A stretch of 64,000 nucleotides of DNA from Tubulanus polymorphus (Eukaryota; Nemertea; Palaeonemertea; Tubulaniformes; Tubulanidae), in the NCBI RefSeq assembly GCF_964204645.1, contig NC_134025.1:2919001-2983000 (forward strand). Reading direction: 5' to 3'. Under the pieces are notes generated by a model. That model was given only the letters and a program-made list of their open reading frames with translations, did no database searches and was not told the DNA's origin. Position numbers and translations under genes: made by a program. This document shows, one piece after another, positions 1-9,928 of the stretch (position 1 is its first letter; each line of letters opens with the position of its first letter).

Positions 1-113
1 AGTCAGTAACCTGTCTGTGGTTTAGTTTCACGATCGGATATTTTCACAAACCACATTGGTGTAAGCCATCCGATTATAAAAAGCTAGCCACCAACGATTA
101 GGTAACTAACTAG
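1..113. mobile_element. MITE copy 1 (about 115 bp, TA-type)
   Basis: This stretch is nearly identical, with scattered substitutions, to 6529-6645. The ends are imperfect inverted repeats (gtcagtaacct at the left, gttagttacct when the right end is read on the other strand), and each is next to TA. This fits a short non-autonomous DNA transposon with TA target duplication. The left edge coincides with the window edge, so the true start may lie outside. Confidence 0.55.
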
Positions 114-480
114 GCCACGGCATGACCATTGGAACGTTTCTTATCATCACCCCCTCCCCTATGAAAAATCCTTGATCCGGCCACGTAGTGTCAGTCACCT
201 TACCCCAGACCTGCTGGATTACATACAACGTAATTAGAAGATCGATAATAGAGAGCAGATTGATACAGCTGTTTGAAGTGTGTGTATTTTACAAGTAACA
301 ACATAGTATTATCTTTGACAAACAGGAAAATGCATTGCGTTAGAAATAAATTAATCTAAAAGAGGAACATGATACGTAGTAGTGTCTAGAGTTGAGACAG
401 TTGAGTGTGTTAGTGGAGCCGCAAAGGCTTTTCTCCCCCGAACTGCACGCGTTAAATGGCTCGCGGCCATCCTGCACAGA

Positions 481-985
481 CATCTGCCTTAAATCAACTT
501 AAAGAATATAGTGTCCTTCCACAATATACTAGATTTTCAGGAATCCTCAGGTTTTAGTTTTAGAGAAATTTGATTTTGAAGTTTAATTTTTAAATACCGC
601 GACGATGCAATCGTGTATTCAAATAACGCGTATTTTAACTATGATCAAATCAATGCACAGACATCTGCTTTACATACATCTGCGTTGAAATACGCATTTT
701 TTACTATGAACAAATCAAGAAGTATGCTTTGAAAATTAACTTGAAGAATAGCTAGATTTTCGTCAAATGCTCCATTTTCAAGAATATTCTGGCTTTAGTT
801 TTAGTGAAATTTGATCATTCATTAGATTTTGCGCGCCATGACATCGCGTAGGCCTAGCTATTAAGTAATAATACCAAATTGAACAATATGGTGTCTCCCC
901 GTTCGGAATATTAATTTTCAGGTAGCCTTTTGTTTTACTTATAGACATATTTGAAATTGAAATTTATTTTCATTACGATGTTACA
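481..985. repeat. Three diverged tandem copies of an unknown repeat
   Basis: Three blocks, near 530-590, 775-825 and 915-970, share the pattern ttttcagg/aag-aat-n-ctnaggttttagttttag-n-gaaatttga, each preceded by an aatat(a)gtgtc or similar segment. The period is roughly 200 bp and the copies have diverged. No open frame was found in them. The origin is unknown; an old tandemly duplicated transposon end is one reading. Confidence 0.4.
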
Positions 986-1019
986 TTATTGAAGGATATA
1001 ATAAGTATGATTAGACGAA

Positions 1020-1480
1020 GAAAAATGTAACAGGATAATGGGGCTACACGGAGAGACTGAAACAGTCTATCTAAGCCGTATCACCCAGAAGCATCCACAC
1101 CACATTCATCACACTCACACATCATGCACACAAGTAATTAACAGGCGAAAAGAAAAAAAAGTTTCACATATTTACACATTAACATAGGTTTGTATAGAAT
1201 GAAAATTTACAAAGTGTTGAATAATGATTTAATCTAGGTACGCTTAAAGGCAGGTTCGCTTTGAATAGTTTGAATTGATTCTGATAGAGTATTCCATAAT
1301 AGGGGACCGGATATTTTGACAGAAGATTTTCTAGTTACAGTTCTAAAATAAGGCAATCTAATTCTAAATCTATTTGAATTTAAAATAACGCACCCTGTCA
1401 CGCAATCGTACTGAAATGCATATTGATGCAAGATACATTTCGATGAGAATCTATGAAATTTACGAAAATCATTCATATTT
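1020..1480 (-). pseudogene. Non-LTR retrotransposon (LINE) RT C-terminal tail and 3' region
   Basis: On the minus strand, 1476 to 1234 encodes about 80 residues that read like the tail of a CR1/jockey-type ORF2. They contain a YFRT-type segment, then S-x-K-I-S-G-P-L-L-W-N-T-L, then an FKR motif just before the stop. This W-N-L/FK pattern is typical of the end of such reverse transcriptases. The DNA from 1233 down to about 1020 would be the 3' untranslated tail. No RT catalytic region is present, so this is a 5'-truncated dead copy. Family placement is from memory of the motif, without a search. Confidence 0.6.
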
Positions 1481-1763
1481 TAATTAAACAATAATGAATT
1501 ATATAAAACAATTATTGAGCTCTCTACTGCCCCCGGTGACTTCATTGAATGATCGTCGTTTCGTCAGGTCAAAGCGTTAGGTTATACATTTCACATCAAC
1601 CAGTATCTACATGCAGCCGTTCAGTGTGTGTACATTATGTCTGAATACGAGGCTGGAATAACAAGTTCACTTCACCATAGTTCCAGGAAGTGGATGGCCT
1701 GAATGGATTTCCTTCATAAAAGTTCTTTTTAAAGATCAATTTTAGACCCCTCAATCGTAAAAA

Positions 1764-4700
1764 ATGACCACAACGTTACCATCGACCATAAAAGAGGTAA
1801 AAGCCTCGTCAATTTCTTAAATGATATGAACTGCATGCCAATAATACCATATGAAGAAAACCCCAAAAAAAGACAAAAGTTCGAAAATAATTTCTGACTT
1901 CGATATTTTCATTCATTTCCAGGTTGTAAAACTGCTCAGTCTAGGCTACACAACGCCCAATGAAATATGCAAACAATGTATAAAACGAATGAAGAGTTTG
2001 AATGAACTAAATGCATTTATAACAGAGACCCATGACGTGGCGTTGAGACAAGCTGAAATATCCACTCGGCGCATAACAACCAGTGCAAGTAAGTTCATCT
2101 ACACATTATAAAAGCAAATGACCATTCATTTCTGTCAATCATTCTTAACTCTTTTTTTTCAGAAAAACCTGTTGGTTTATTAGATGGCATTCCGATAGCG
2201 ATTAAAGATAATTTCAATTCTTACGGTATTCAAACAACATGTGCGTCGCGAATGCTAGCTGGTTATATTCCTCCTTATAATGCTACTGTTGTCAATAAGC
2301 TGCTAGATGCAGGAGCTGTCATCGTGGGAAAAACTAATATGGATGAGTTCGCCATGGGGTGAGTTCAAACTACTATTTTTGATGACAAATTATCTCATTT
2401 TTGGTAAGATCATTTGGTCTGAACAGAACATTGTAGTTGTAGCAAGTACAGCCTCAAGGCTGGGGCCATTACTAGCACTTTACTGTACACTAACTGTTAA
2501 TTATTCAATCAATTTGATAATGATAATGTTGATTACGTGTTTTATTTTATTGTATTATGTTAAAACGAGATCATCGCTGAATTAATATTTAGGTGTGGGT
2601 CAACTGACTCGTATTATGGACCTGTTCGCAATCCATGGCTTTACTCGCGTGGTGAAAACAATCAGTCGGCAGATTGGCGTGTAGCTGGTGGCAGTTCTGG
2701 TGGCAGTGCGGTTGCAGTCGCTACTGGAATGTGTTTCGCGTAAGTCGCCTCCTTCGATGCTTCAATTTTGATTATAGATATTTGGCTAGCTATGGATTAT
2801 TTAAAGCAGATGATTATATATATGTTTAGTTCGATAGGATCTGATACCGGTGGTTCTACGAGATTACCGGCCGCTCTGTGTGGCGTAGTCGGGCTCAAAC
2901 CTTCGTACGGTCTAGTATCTCGACATGGTCTTATTCCGCTTGTAAACTCATTAGATGTACCGGGAATCTTTGCTCAATGCGTAGATGATGCTGCTATTAT
3001 TTTGAGTAAGTATATGTAAGTATGTGATACGAAATTCAGGGGTTTACGATATGTAATAAGTATGTAAGGCTAAACAAAAATGATACCTTGTTTCTCCGCA
3101 GTGGCCGGGTCATTTTTGTAAAATGTGATAAAATTTATAAACAGTTCATTTCTATAGCGGCCGGGTCTGTTATGGTAAAATTGATCGCGATTTTAAAAAA
3201 AAGTAATGTATAGGGTAGATAGGCGGCCGGCCGGGTCAACATTTAAGCTCAGCAGAGCGGAGAAACAAGGTATCAATTTTTTTTTGGCCTAATTAGATAT
3301 TTTTGGGGGCACTGAGATTAGTCAGTTATTTGAGATGATATGTAATAAGAAAGATTGTTTTCTGTTTCGTAGATACAATTGCTGGTCACGATCACCTCGA
3401 TTCGACAACTGTTAGTGATACGTTTAAAAATATTGAACTTCCTGATGAAATTGACATCTCAAAGTTCCATATCGGAATTCCAAAAGTAAATCGCAAATCC
3501 CGTTAAGGCATTTGAACATTTTGAAGATGCATATTATGATTACCAGTGGGTTGTTATTCATTGTAGGAATACCACGTCGCCGGTCTTTCGAAGGATGTGT
3601 TAAATGCTTGGAGAAGGGCGGCGGATCAGTTTGAAAATGCCGGCGCGAGAGTATCTGAAGTATCGTTACCTCATACGGAGTACGCTCTACCGTGTTACTC
3701 AGTTTTATCTACCTGTGAAATAGCATCAAATATGGCACGTTTTGACGGAATCGAATATGGTGAGTGTAAAATATGCGATTACAGTATCATCATTTACAGG
3801 GTCCCTTTGACTCCTTGATTACTTAAAAACTCCTTCAAAATGGAAAATCCTTTTAAAGGTGGTTATACAGTAGACTACGCTGGTACCCCTTAATGGGAGC
3901 TGGAATTTTTTACCCAATTAGGTGGTTACCAAATTGGAAACCGAGTTTAGGTAGTGTAAAGGATAACGATATGCTTATAATACCACCAGTTAATTGCTTA
4001 CCGAGATGAACAGTACCGATTGAGGAGGAGTCCACAGTAATTGGGATACGAAAGTGATCCAGATACTTCTCGATACGTATTTAAAATATTCTGTTTTAAA
4101 ACCCCTTGAAAATTTATCCAGAAATGACTGATCTGTACGACCTTGATTGAAGATGCAAAATATTTCCAATTTATTTGTATTTGTCATCTGTTTAATTAAG
4201 GTCATCGTGCCGATGTATCGGATTCAACTGATGCTCTTTATGCTGCCAGTAGACACGAGGCTTTCAATGAAGTTATACGTGGACGCATCCTAGCTGGAAA
4301 CTATTTCTTACTAAAAGCGTAAATATATCGTGCATACATCGATACGTGTTTCCCATCGATATCTCATTCTCTGTTGATACAAACTTTCTTTTCGTTTATA
4401 GAAACTATGAGAAATATTTCATGCATGCCATGAAAATTAGGAAATTGATATCAGAAGATTTTAAGAATGCATTTAATAGTGGAATTAATGTATTATTAAC
4501 TCCGACATCGCTCGATGAAGCAACAATTTATAAAGATTTTATCAGTAAAGATAGTCGCACACAAACTGCTGAACTCGATGTATTCACTCAAGCTGCTAAT
4601 TTATCAGGTAACAATGTGAACCCAGTTCCAGTGAATTTAGACTAGAAATGATAATTGAAAATGAATTCTTGGGTCAAACTTAACATGGATTGTTCTCAAT

Positions 4701-4927
4701 GATTTTCAATTAGTAATTGAAGAATTTATGAATTATTTGCAAAAATCTATTTTCTAGGAATTCCAGCCATATCAGTTCCGACTTGCCTATCATCAAATTC
4801 TCTACCAGTTGGACTACAGCTGATGGGACCGCTTTATAAAGAAAAACATCTATTGACAGCGGCTAAATGGTTAGAACAGCAAGCAAATGCTCCGAGACTG
4901 AACATTTCTGAACAATTTGGACTTTGA
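1764..4927 (+). CDS. QRSL1: Glutamyl-tRNA(Gln) amidotransferase subunit A, mitochondrial (GatA)
   Basis: Exons: 1764-1796, 1923-2088, 2163-2358, 2593-2739, 2830-3005, 3373-3485, 3567-3759, 4201-4318, 4402-4607, 4758-4927. All introns are GT/AG and the frame closes to 505 residues, close to the usual family length. The protein is the amidase subunit of the GatCAB complex, which converts Glu-tRNA(Gln) to Gln-tRNA(Gln) in mitochondria. The amidase triad is visible: Lys81 in IAIKDNF, cis-Ser166 in GGSSGGS and nucleophile Ser190 in GSDTGGST. The 24-residue spacing of the two serines is the family norm. No strong mitochondrial presequence is evident at the N-terminus. Intron 5 carries a MITE. GSKIP starts about 250 bp downstream on the same strand. 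Confidence 0.95.
3067..3290. mobile_element. MITE with about 33-bp terminal inverted repeats, in QRSL1 intron 5
   Basis: The left end 3067-3099 and the right end 3257-3290 are inverted copies that share gataccttgtttctccgc without mismatch and an A-rich outer part. The interior has three ggccgggtc units (near 3104, 3160 and 3228). There is no coding capacity. This fits a small non-autonomous DNA transposon; no clear target-site duplication was seen, so the superfamily is not assigned. Confidence 0.65.
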
Positions 4928-5074
4928 TCGACTTTGAACATGTGTTTAACACAAACTACTGACGTTTTGAAGACAACTTCAACAATATCATTTAGTGATC
5001 GTTATGGATAGTCGAATTTTTTATCATGTTATTTGCTGTATTTTATTTGATTGTGAGAATAGTCGTTATTTGAA

Positions 5075-5080
5075 AATAAA
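5075..5080 (+). terminator. Poly(A) signal for QRSL1
   Basis: AATAAA about 150 bases after the QRSL1 stop codon and about 95 bases before the GSKIP start, so the two genes sit very close together. Confidence 0.6.
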
Positions 5081-5173
5081 ATAGATGATTTTGATATTGT
5101 TCAAATGCATGTGTGTTAAATTTGTTATCGTAATGTGCTGCCGCCTAGGTGCGAATGTTTAAACTATTTCGTT

Positions 5174-5793
5174 ATGGAGAATGAGGAAGTGAAATTTGCT
5201 GATGGTATGGATGATAGCGAATATCATGAAAAGATTCTTGTTGTTGAAGTATCTGAAGCTATAAAGGAAATCAAATTCGCTGTTGAACATGTGGAGATGT
5301 CAAAAAAGTTACCGTCAACGGAACAAACTGTTTATTTCAATATGAAAACGAAGGAAAAAGATGAATTTTGTGTTGAATTATCAGTTCAAGGTTTTCGGGT
5401 AAGAAATAACTAAGTTGTTTCTTCTCAAGTGTTTGTAATAGTTCAATGAAGTGAAAATTCTTGGATTTGATTTGGTTTAATACGAGACCAATGAAGGTGC
5501 TATTCTGAGAAAGAAGATTTCTTGGACTTAATCCATTCAATTTGATAAATATGCCATGTATTATCAATAACACATGTGTGTACAGCAGTTAAGTGTAATT
5601 GATATTTTTATAGATTGCTGGTAAAGAGTTTGATATAATCGATGACTACAAATCCAGATATTATGAAACAATTTATGCGTTACTGGATCATGTAAGTCCT
5701 GGTTATAGAAATACATTCGGCGATGCACTGACTGCTAAATTAAACATACTAAAGGACAAAACAGATACAAACTCTTCACAGGATGATAGATAA
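5174..5793 (+). CDS. GSKIP: GSK3B-interacting protein (GSKIP)
   Basis: Two coding exons, 5174-5398 and 5614-5793, join in phase 0 to give 134 residues (human about 139). The protein binds GSK3 through a C-terminal segment and anchors PKA through a short helix, acting as a small cytoplasmic A-kinase anchoring scaffold. The N-terminal half has the RII-binding-type helix (AIKEIKFAV), then the VYFNMKTKEKDEFCVEL strand pair. The second exon has the GSK3-interacting part: a YYETIYALLDHVSPGYR motif and FGDALTAKL. An alternative upstream ATG at 5135 would add 13 residues without family resemblance, so 5174 is preferred. A probable small intron (5828-5911) lies in the 3' untranslated region only 34 bases past the stop, too close to be expected to trigger nonsense-mediated decay. 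Confidence 0.9.
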
Positions 5794-6481
5794 CACTCAA
5801 TCTATTTAACATTGAATTTTGAAAAAGGTAAGCAATTAATGCAGTCAGAAAAATTCAGCCCCTACTTGTAACTTTAGATAATATGTTAATTCAAATGTTA
5901 TAATTTTTCAGAATTGTGCCAAGATACATTTGAAGTGAATGTCTGTGATGTTTGTAATACAACAGAGTATTTTAGAATATTGTCAATATCATCGAAATCT
6001 GAGTGGTTGAATCGGAAATCAATTTACATATTTTGAATTCAAATCCTTGGTGCGATAGATTTCTGTGTTTAATTTTGAGGGTTTTTATGATTAAGGCAGC
6101 TAGGGTTTAAGCACTTCTAGGGCTATATATATATATATATTTTCATTATGTAATGGTTGTAACTGAGATTCTGTCTCATTGTTTTAAAAGGTTGTGGATT
6201 TTTATAGATACTCTCCTGGTTCACTTACAATTATTGCTTGTATTTGTTGAACTACGGTAAGAATTTTAAAAGATGTATATATTTACTGATACACTCGTAA
6301 GTTAGCAGTATTATTTTTAAAGCTTATTTCCTCTATACACCGCCAGGTTTATTCTGTAGGCTTGCCTCAAGTTAAATCTTTTGAACCATTAGATTCCCTC
6401 AAATTCGAAATTAGATTGTCAGATTCAAATTGTCTATCATATTATTATAATCCATGCTATTTGAAATGCATTTTATTGAGT

Positions 6482-6487
6482 AATAAA
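6482..6487 (+). terminator. Poly(A) signal candidate for GSKIP
   Basis: AATAAA followed by an A-rich run, about 690 bases after the stop codon, just upstream of MITE copy 2. Confidence 0.45.
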
Positions 6488-6528
6488 AAAAATTATGATT
6501 CTATTAATTGATTGGTTCTCTTTTGCCT

Positions 6529-6645
6529 AGTCAGTAACCCGACTGCGGTTTAGTTTCACGATCGCACATTTTCACAAACCACATCCTGTTGGTATAAGCC
6601 CATCTGATTTTAAAAAGCTTACCGCCAACGATTAGGTAACTAACT
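6529..6645. mobile_element. MITE copy 2 (same family as 1-113)
   Basis: Direct-orientation copy of the 1-113 element, including the tttagtttcacgatcg and ttttcacaaaccacat blocks and the same imperfect terminal inverted repeats, flanked by TA on both sides (ccTAgtcag at the left, taacTAtct at the right). Confidence 0.6.
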
Positions 6646-7286
6646 ATCTTTTACCTAGTCCAGCCAATTCTTATGGGTACTGATAAAACATCCTCATAAT
6701 CCTTATAATTCATAGGCACAAAACTTCGAAATAAATATTTTTGCGATGAAAGAAGATACTGGTATCTGTCACTGATTTTTGCGAGGACCAAGCAATAATG
6801 ACATTATAACAGGATTTTAGTATAAATATCTATATTTATTTTTCATACATTCTTTTCAGATATTTCAAATATAAATTTATAGACCGGAGAACCATACACC
6901 ATTTACATTCAAATCTACACATCATACCAGTTGATTTTCACACATTTAAAATCACAAATTGGTGTCACAGAAATGAGCAAATTTTAATTAGCACTGGAAC
7001 AAGTGAAATTGTTAAAAGAACTCGAAATTTTTAATCCAAAGTCTAGTAAATTTTTGCAAATGGACTATCTACTCTTACTACAAATCATTCGTTCAGGATA
7101 TGTTTTATAGGTTTGCACTTTGAACATGAATAGAGTAGTGAACCTTTATGATTCAGAGACATCTGCAGAAAAACAAATAGGCAGCTGAACGTAATCAGCA
7201 GTGAGCAAGATATATTGAATTGAAACACGCAACTAAAAGGATAGCACTGAATACTTGCCACCACGTGTTATAATATACATTGTCTT

Positions 7287-7292
7287 TTTATT
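7287..7292 (-). terminator. Poly(A) signal candidate for NUS1
   Basis: AATAAA on the minus strand about 340 bases past the NUS1 stop codon. A second candidate lies at 6835-6840. Confidence 0.4.
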
Positions 7293-7629
7293 CAAAATAG
7301 AATTTTCAGAGCACCGAATGCTTTCAATTGTGACCCCAATTTCTTCGAGCAAAAAAAAAAGACGGGCAGCAAATTACTGATCAACTGGCGCTTTATATCA
7401 ATCATCCATCAAAAATAAACACCATTTATATCCATGATGACAATACTCGATATCATTTGAATCGTGATTTTTTCTAATCATTTATGATTAATTAGCATTA
7501 TGATAGTATATGGCTACTACTTAACAACGATACAGTTTGACAGTAATATTGTTCATCTTTTCATCATTGGAAGCATCCATTTTTACTTCATTGTTCAACC
7601 AATACTCAATCCTAAGTGGTGAACTATTG

Positions 7630-9928
7630 TCATTTGCCAAATCGCTGATGTGAAGAGCTGTAACACTGCAGGTGGTTTAGAAACGACTGATAATCAATGT
7701 TTAAATGGGAAGGGTGTGATCTGCAAAGAAATTTCATTCAAATACATGTGAAATCCTTATAATTCCTGAGCAGCTGCAATTAAATTTGATTGAACTATAT
7801 TGCATCAAACTTACTGAATTTGGCTAAGCCGTATTTGCCATGGCAGATAACCATACATTACTTGTGGTTTACCAAATCTGATTATCAAATCTGGATCTTG
7901 ACATCCATGGTGTTCTGAAATTGTCCAAGAAACCTCAAGGGTTAATATATTGGTTTAAGAAAATAAGGAATTAAAAGACCAATTAAGATTTTGCTATGTG
8001 CTTATGATGATTACCTATTAATAATTTATTTATAGTGTCTGGCACGATATCATTCATTCTAAACTGACTTTTTGAAACCATTGAACAAAGTTTCCTCGCC
8101 GTTTCACCGAGATGTCTCTGTCCATCTTCGAGTGAGAATAATTTTATATTTGATTTACACGGTGAACGGCAACCTGAATAACAAAAATAGAATCAAAATC
8201 AGCTTAACCCTTTCAGTGCTGGTCGTCACTAAAGACTTGTTCCAGATCACGTTCAATCGTGTGGCGCGAGGAATGCTTCATCAAGATCATATGACATTCG
8301 CTCTGTTGTTAGCTAGAATACATCTGAAAGGCTCCACGAGGTCTTCAAAATCTTTTAGAATAGGCGTAGGCGTAGGCATTACCGGTGGCTGCCCAGTACC
8401 TTTATCTGATTAACCCTTTCAGTGCTGGCTAATTAATACCCTATAGTGCTGAAGATAATTTGAAAATTCTGAAAAATTCCGCCCTAGTGTGTTGAATAAC
8501 GGGCTGACCGCTTTAGTGCGTCTACACCGCGGCGCGGTGTATCGTTAGTTACTAATATCTCACTATGTTTGACAGGTGCTGCCATCTTTCAATAGAGATA
8601 ATTAGTAATTACTAATTAAATCAATACACCGCAGTGCGGTGTACTAGCAAAATCCATCACTGATTTGTACACCGCACTGCGGTGTAGACGCACTGAAAGG
8701 GTTAACCATCTGTAAATGGGTTCGGCTCGTTGTAGGCCTACTGTAATCTAAGGCTTAACCATCCTCCCTCGGCAGGGATTCGAACCTGATGGCATCGCTA
8801 CACTCAGCCATGGCACGAACCCCTGCCACAGTAGACCGGGTGCGCAGGTACATGCGCAGCTTTGCCGCACGAAAACTTGCGGCACCAATCAGATTGCTTG
8901 TTGTATAATCACTGAGGTAGATTTCATGGAAGAACTATAAATGGGAAAACCCGGGCTAAAATAAAACGGGATTTCTGATTGGCTAATAATGACATCATCT
9001 AAGCTGCGCATGTAGCTGCGCACTTGGTCTAGTGTGGCAGGGTTTCGTACCGTGGCAATCTCGACGCCATCAGGTTCGAATCCCCGCCGGAGGAGGATGA
9101 GGCTTAACTGGTTTGGCACATGGTCGGACCCAAGGGCCCTATTCCAAACACACTGATCTCGATAAGCACTGTAGAGGGGGACGCCAGCTCAAGCAATATA
9201 ACAAACTGGAGTGGTCTGGGAATTGTACATCCTCACTTGCCCGATCTCATGGGTGGACAGGTTGCCATTTAGCGGCCACCAGTCTATGTATTAAGCCAAT
9301 ATCAGATCAGTGTTGATTGGCTAGACAGGGAATTGGAAAATTGAGCAGAGAACTGTTGTCTGTATTTACCATTATGTAACTCTTCATCATTATTTGATAT
9401 AATATACTGTGATCTTGTGTATTTACTACCAATTATATCCTTCTGTTTTTTATGGATTTCATGTTGAAGTAGTGATTTGTTCTTTTTACAAACACCTGCA
9501 AAATGTGAAATATCTATTACATTAATACTATTACATACAAGGCGTCACAAATAGAGCTGAAGTGAATGAAAGAAATAGAGATGAAATGAAAGGCAACTGT
9601 ATAACAACAAGCTTGCTGCAAAAAAGTTAAAACCAAATGAAGACTCACCTTGTACATCGAATATACTGACACATGATATATCCATTGTCATGCTCCATAC
9701 TATGAGACTAGCTAAATCTGCGAAAGATACTTTATCTTCTATAATCACAAAACTCAAATGAAGAGGCAACTTCGACAACGATTTTGCGTCTTTCTTTAAT
9801 TGATCCGAAGTCCATTTTCTCTTCTTGAAAATCTCAAACGGCTTATTTAGCCAACATACATACGACAAGATGAAGTCTTTTATAGAAATGGATAAATGCA
9901 AAAATATCAGAAACAGTTTTAGTATCAT
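7630..9928 (-). CDS. NUS1: Dehydrodolichyl diphosphate synthase complex subunit NUS1 (Nogo-B receptor)
   Basis: Exons in transcript order: 9928-9649, 9495-9370, 8173-8015, 7914-7815, 7720-7630; 251 residues with all splice phases matching. NUS1 is the non-catalytic cis-prenyltransferase subunit that pairs with DHDDS in the ER membrane to make the polyprenyl chain of dolichol. It starts with a hydrophobic membrane segment (residues about 2-26), then [12 protein letters not shown] and the [13 protein letters not shown] block, the FDVQG turn, a [10 protein letters not shown] segment and [12 protein letters not shown]. The C-terminus ends RFGK, which contains the R-x-G motif NUS1 supplies to the shared active site. 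An in-frame ATG at 9928 is the only start followed by the membrane segment. Intron 2 (9369-8174) is filled with mobile elements. Confidence 0.9.
8204..8705. mobile_element. piggyBac-like TTAA element or MITE, with duplicated left end
   Basis: TTAA followed by CCCTTTCAGTGC occurs at 8204-8219 and again at 8410-8425; the inverted end GCACTGAAAGGG-TTAA is at 8690-8705. TTAA targets and CCCTTT-type termini are hallmarks of piggyBac elements. Inside there is a second inverted pair (gtgcgtctacaccgc near 8516-8530 against gcggtgtagacgcac near 8680-8694) and several tacaccgc-n-gcggtgta palindromes. There is no transposase. The interval between the two left ends (8224-8409) carries a dynein gene fragment. 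The element lies antisense-neutral within NUS1 intron 2. Confidence 0.7.
8229..8331 (+). pseudogene. Captured fragment of cytoplasmic dynein heavy chain
   Basis: The plus-strand frame reads [14 protein letters not shown], then [18 protein letters not shown], about 33 residues that I recognise as matching the cytoplasmic dynein 1 heavy chain motor region (family sequence has [17 protein letters not shown] followed by an LLARI-LKG segment). Outside these residues the frame is unrelated, and the fragment ends at a G-G that looks like an exon end. It sits on the opposite strand to NUS1, between two direct copies of a TTAACCCTTTCAGTGCTGG transposon end. It cannot encode a motor domain by itself. 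The best reading is a host exon copied or captured by a DNA transposon. Confidence 0.75.
8751..8862 (-). mobile_element. tRNA-derived SINE, minus-strand copy
   Basis: Read on the minus strand it has an A-box-like segment (cggtctactgtgg) followed by a perfect pol III B box, GGTTCGAATCC, at 8786-8776. It is about 85-90 percent alike to the plus-strand copy at 9003-9110, facing the other way. Confidence 0.6.
9003..9110 (+). mobile_element. tRNA-derived SINE, plus-strand copy
   Basis: A box tggtctagtgtgg at 9025-9037 and B box GGTTCGAATCC at 9073-9083, about 36 bases apart as in tRNA genes. Together with the copy at 8751-8862 it forms a large head-to-head inverted repeat with a spacer of about 140 bp, in which accaatcaga and tctgattggc also pair. 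It does not fold as a clean tRNA, so it is a SINE head and not a tRNA gene. Confidence 0.6.

Larger units (their letters stand above)
5794..7629. other. GSKIP 3' UTR and convergent intergenic space up to NUS1
   Basis: The region holds the GSKIP 3' untranslated region with its putative intron, a TA microsatellite at about 6126-6140, a poly(A) signal at 6482, MITE copy 2 at 6529-6645, and then the presumed 3' untranslated region of NUS1, which runs the other way. No further coding sequence is visible. Confidence 0.5.

Noticed and set aside
8776-9083. Possible true tRNA genes at the two GGTTCGAATCC B boxes
   Set aside because: The A and B boxes are present but no full cloverleaf or paired acceptor stem could be formed; the two copies form a repeat, so they were called SINE heads.
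9113-9316. 67-codon plus-strand frame after the SINE in NUS1 intron 2
   Set aside because: Begins inside the SINE tail and has no similarity; treated as repeat-associated noise.
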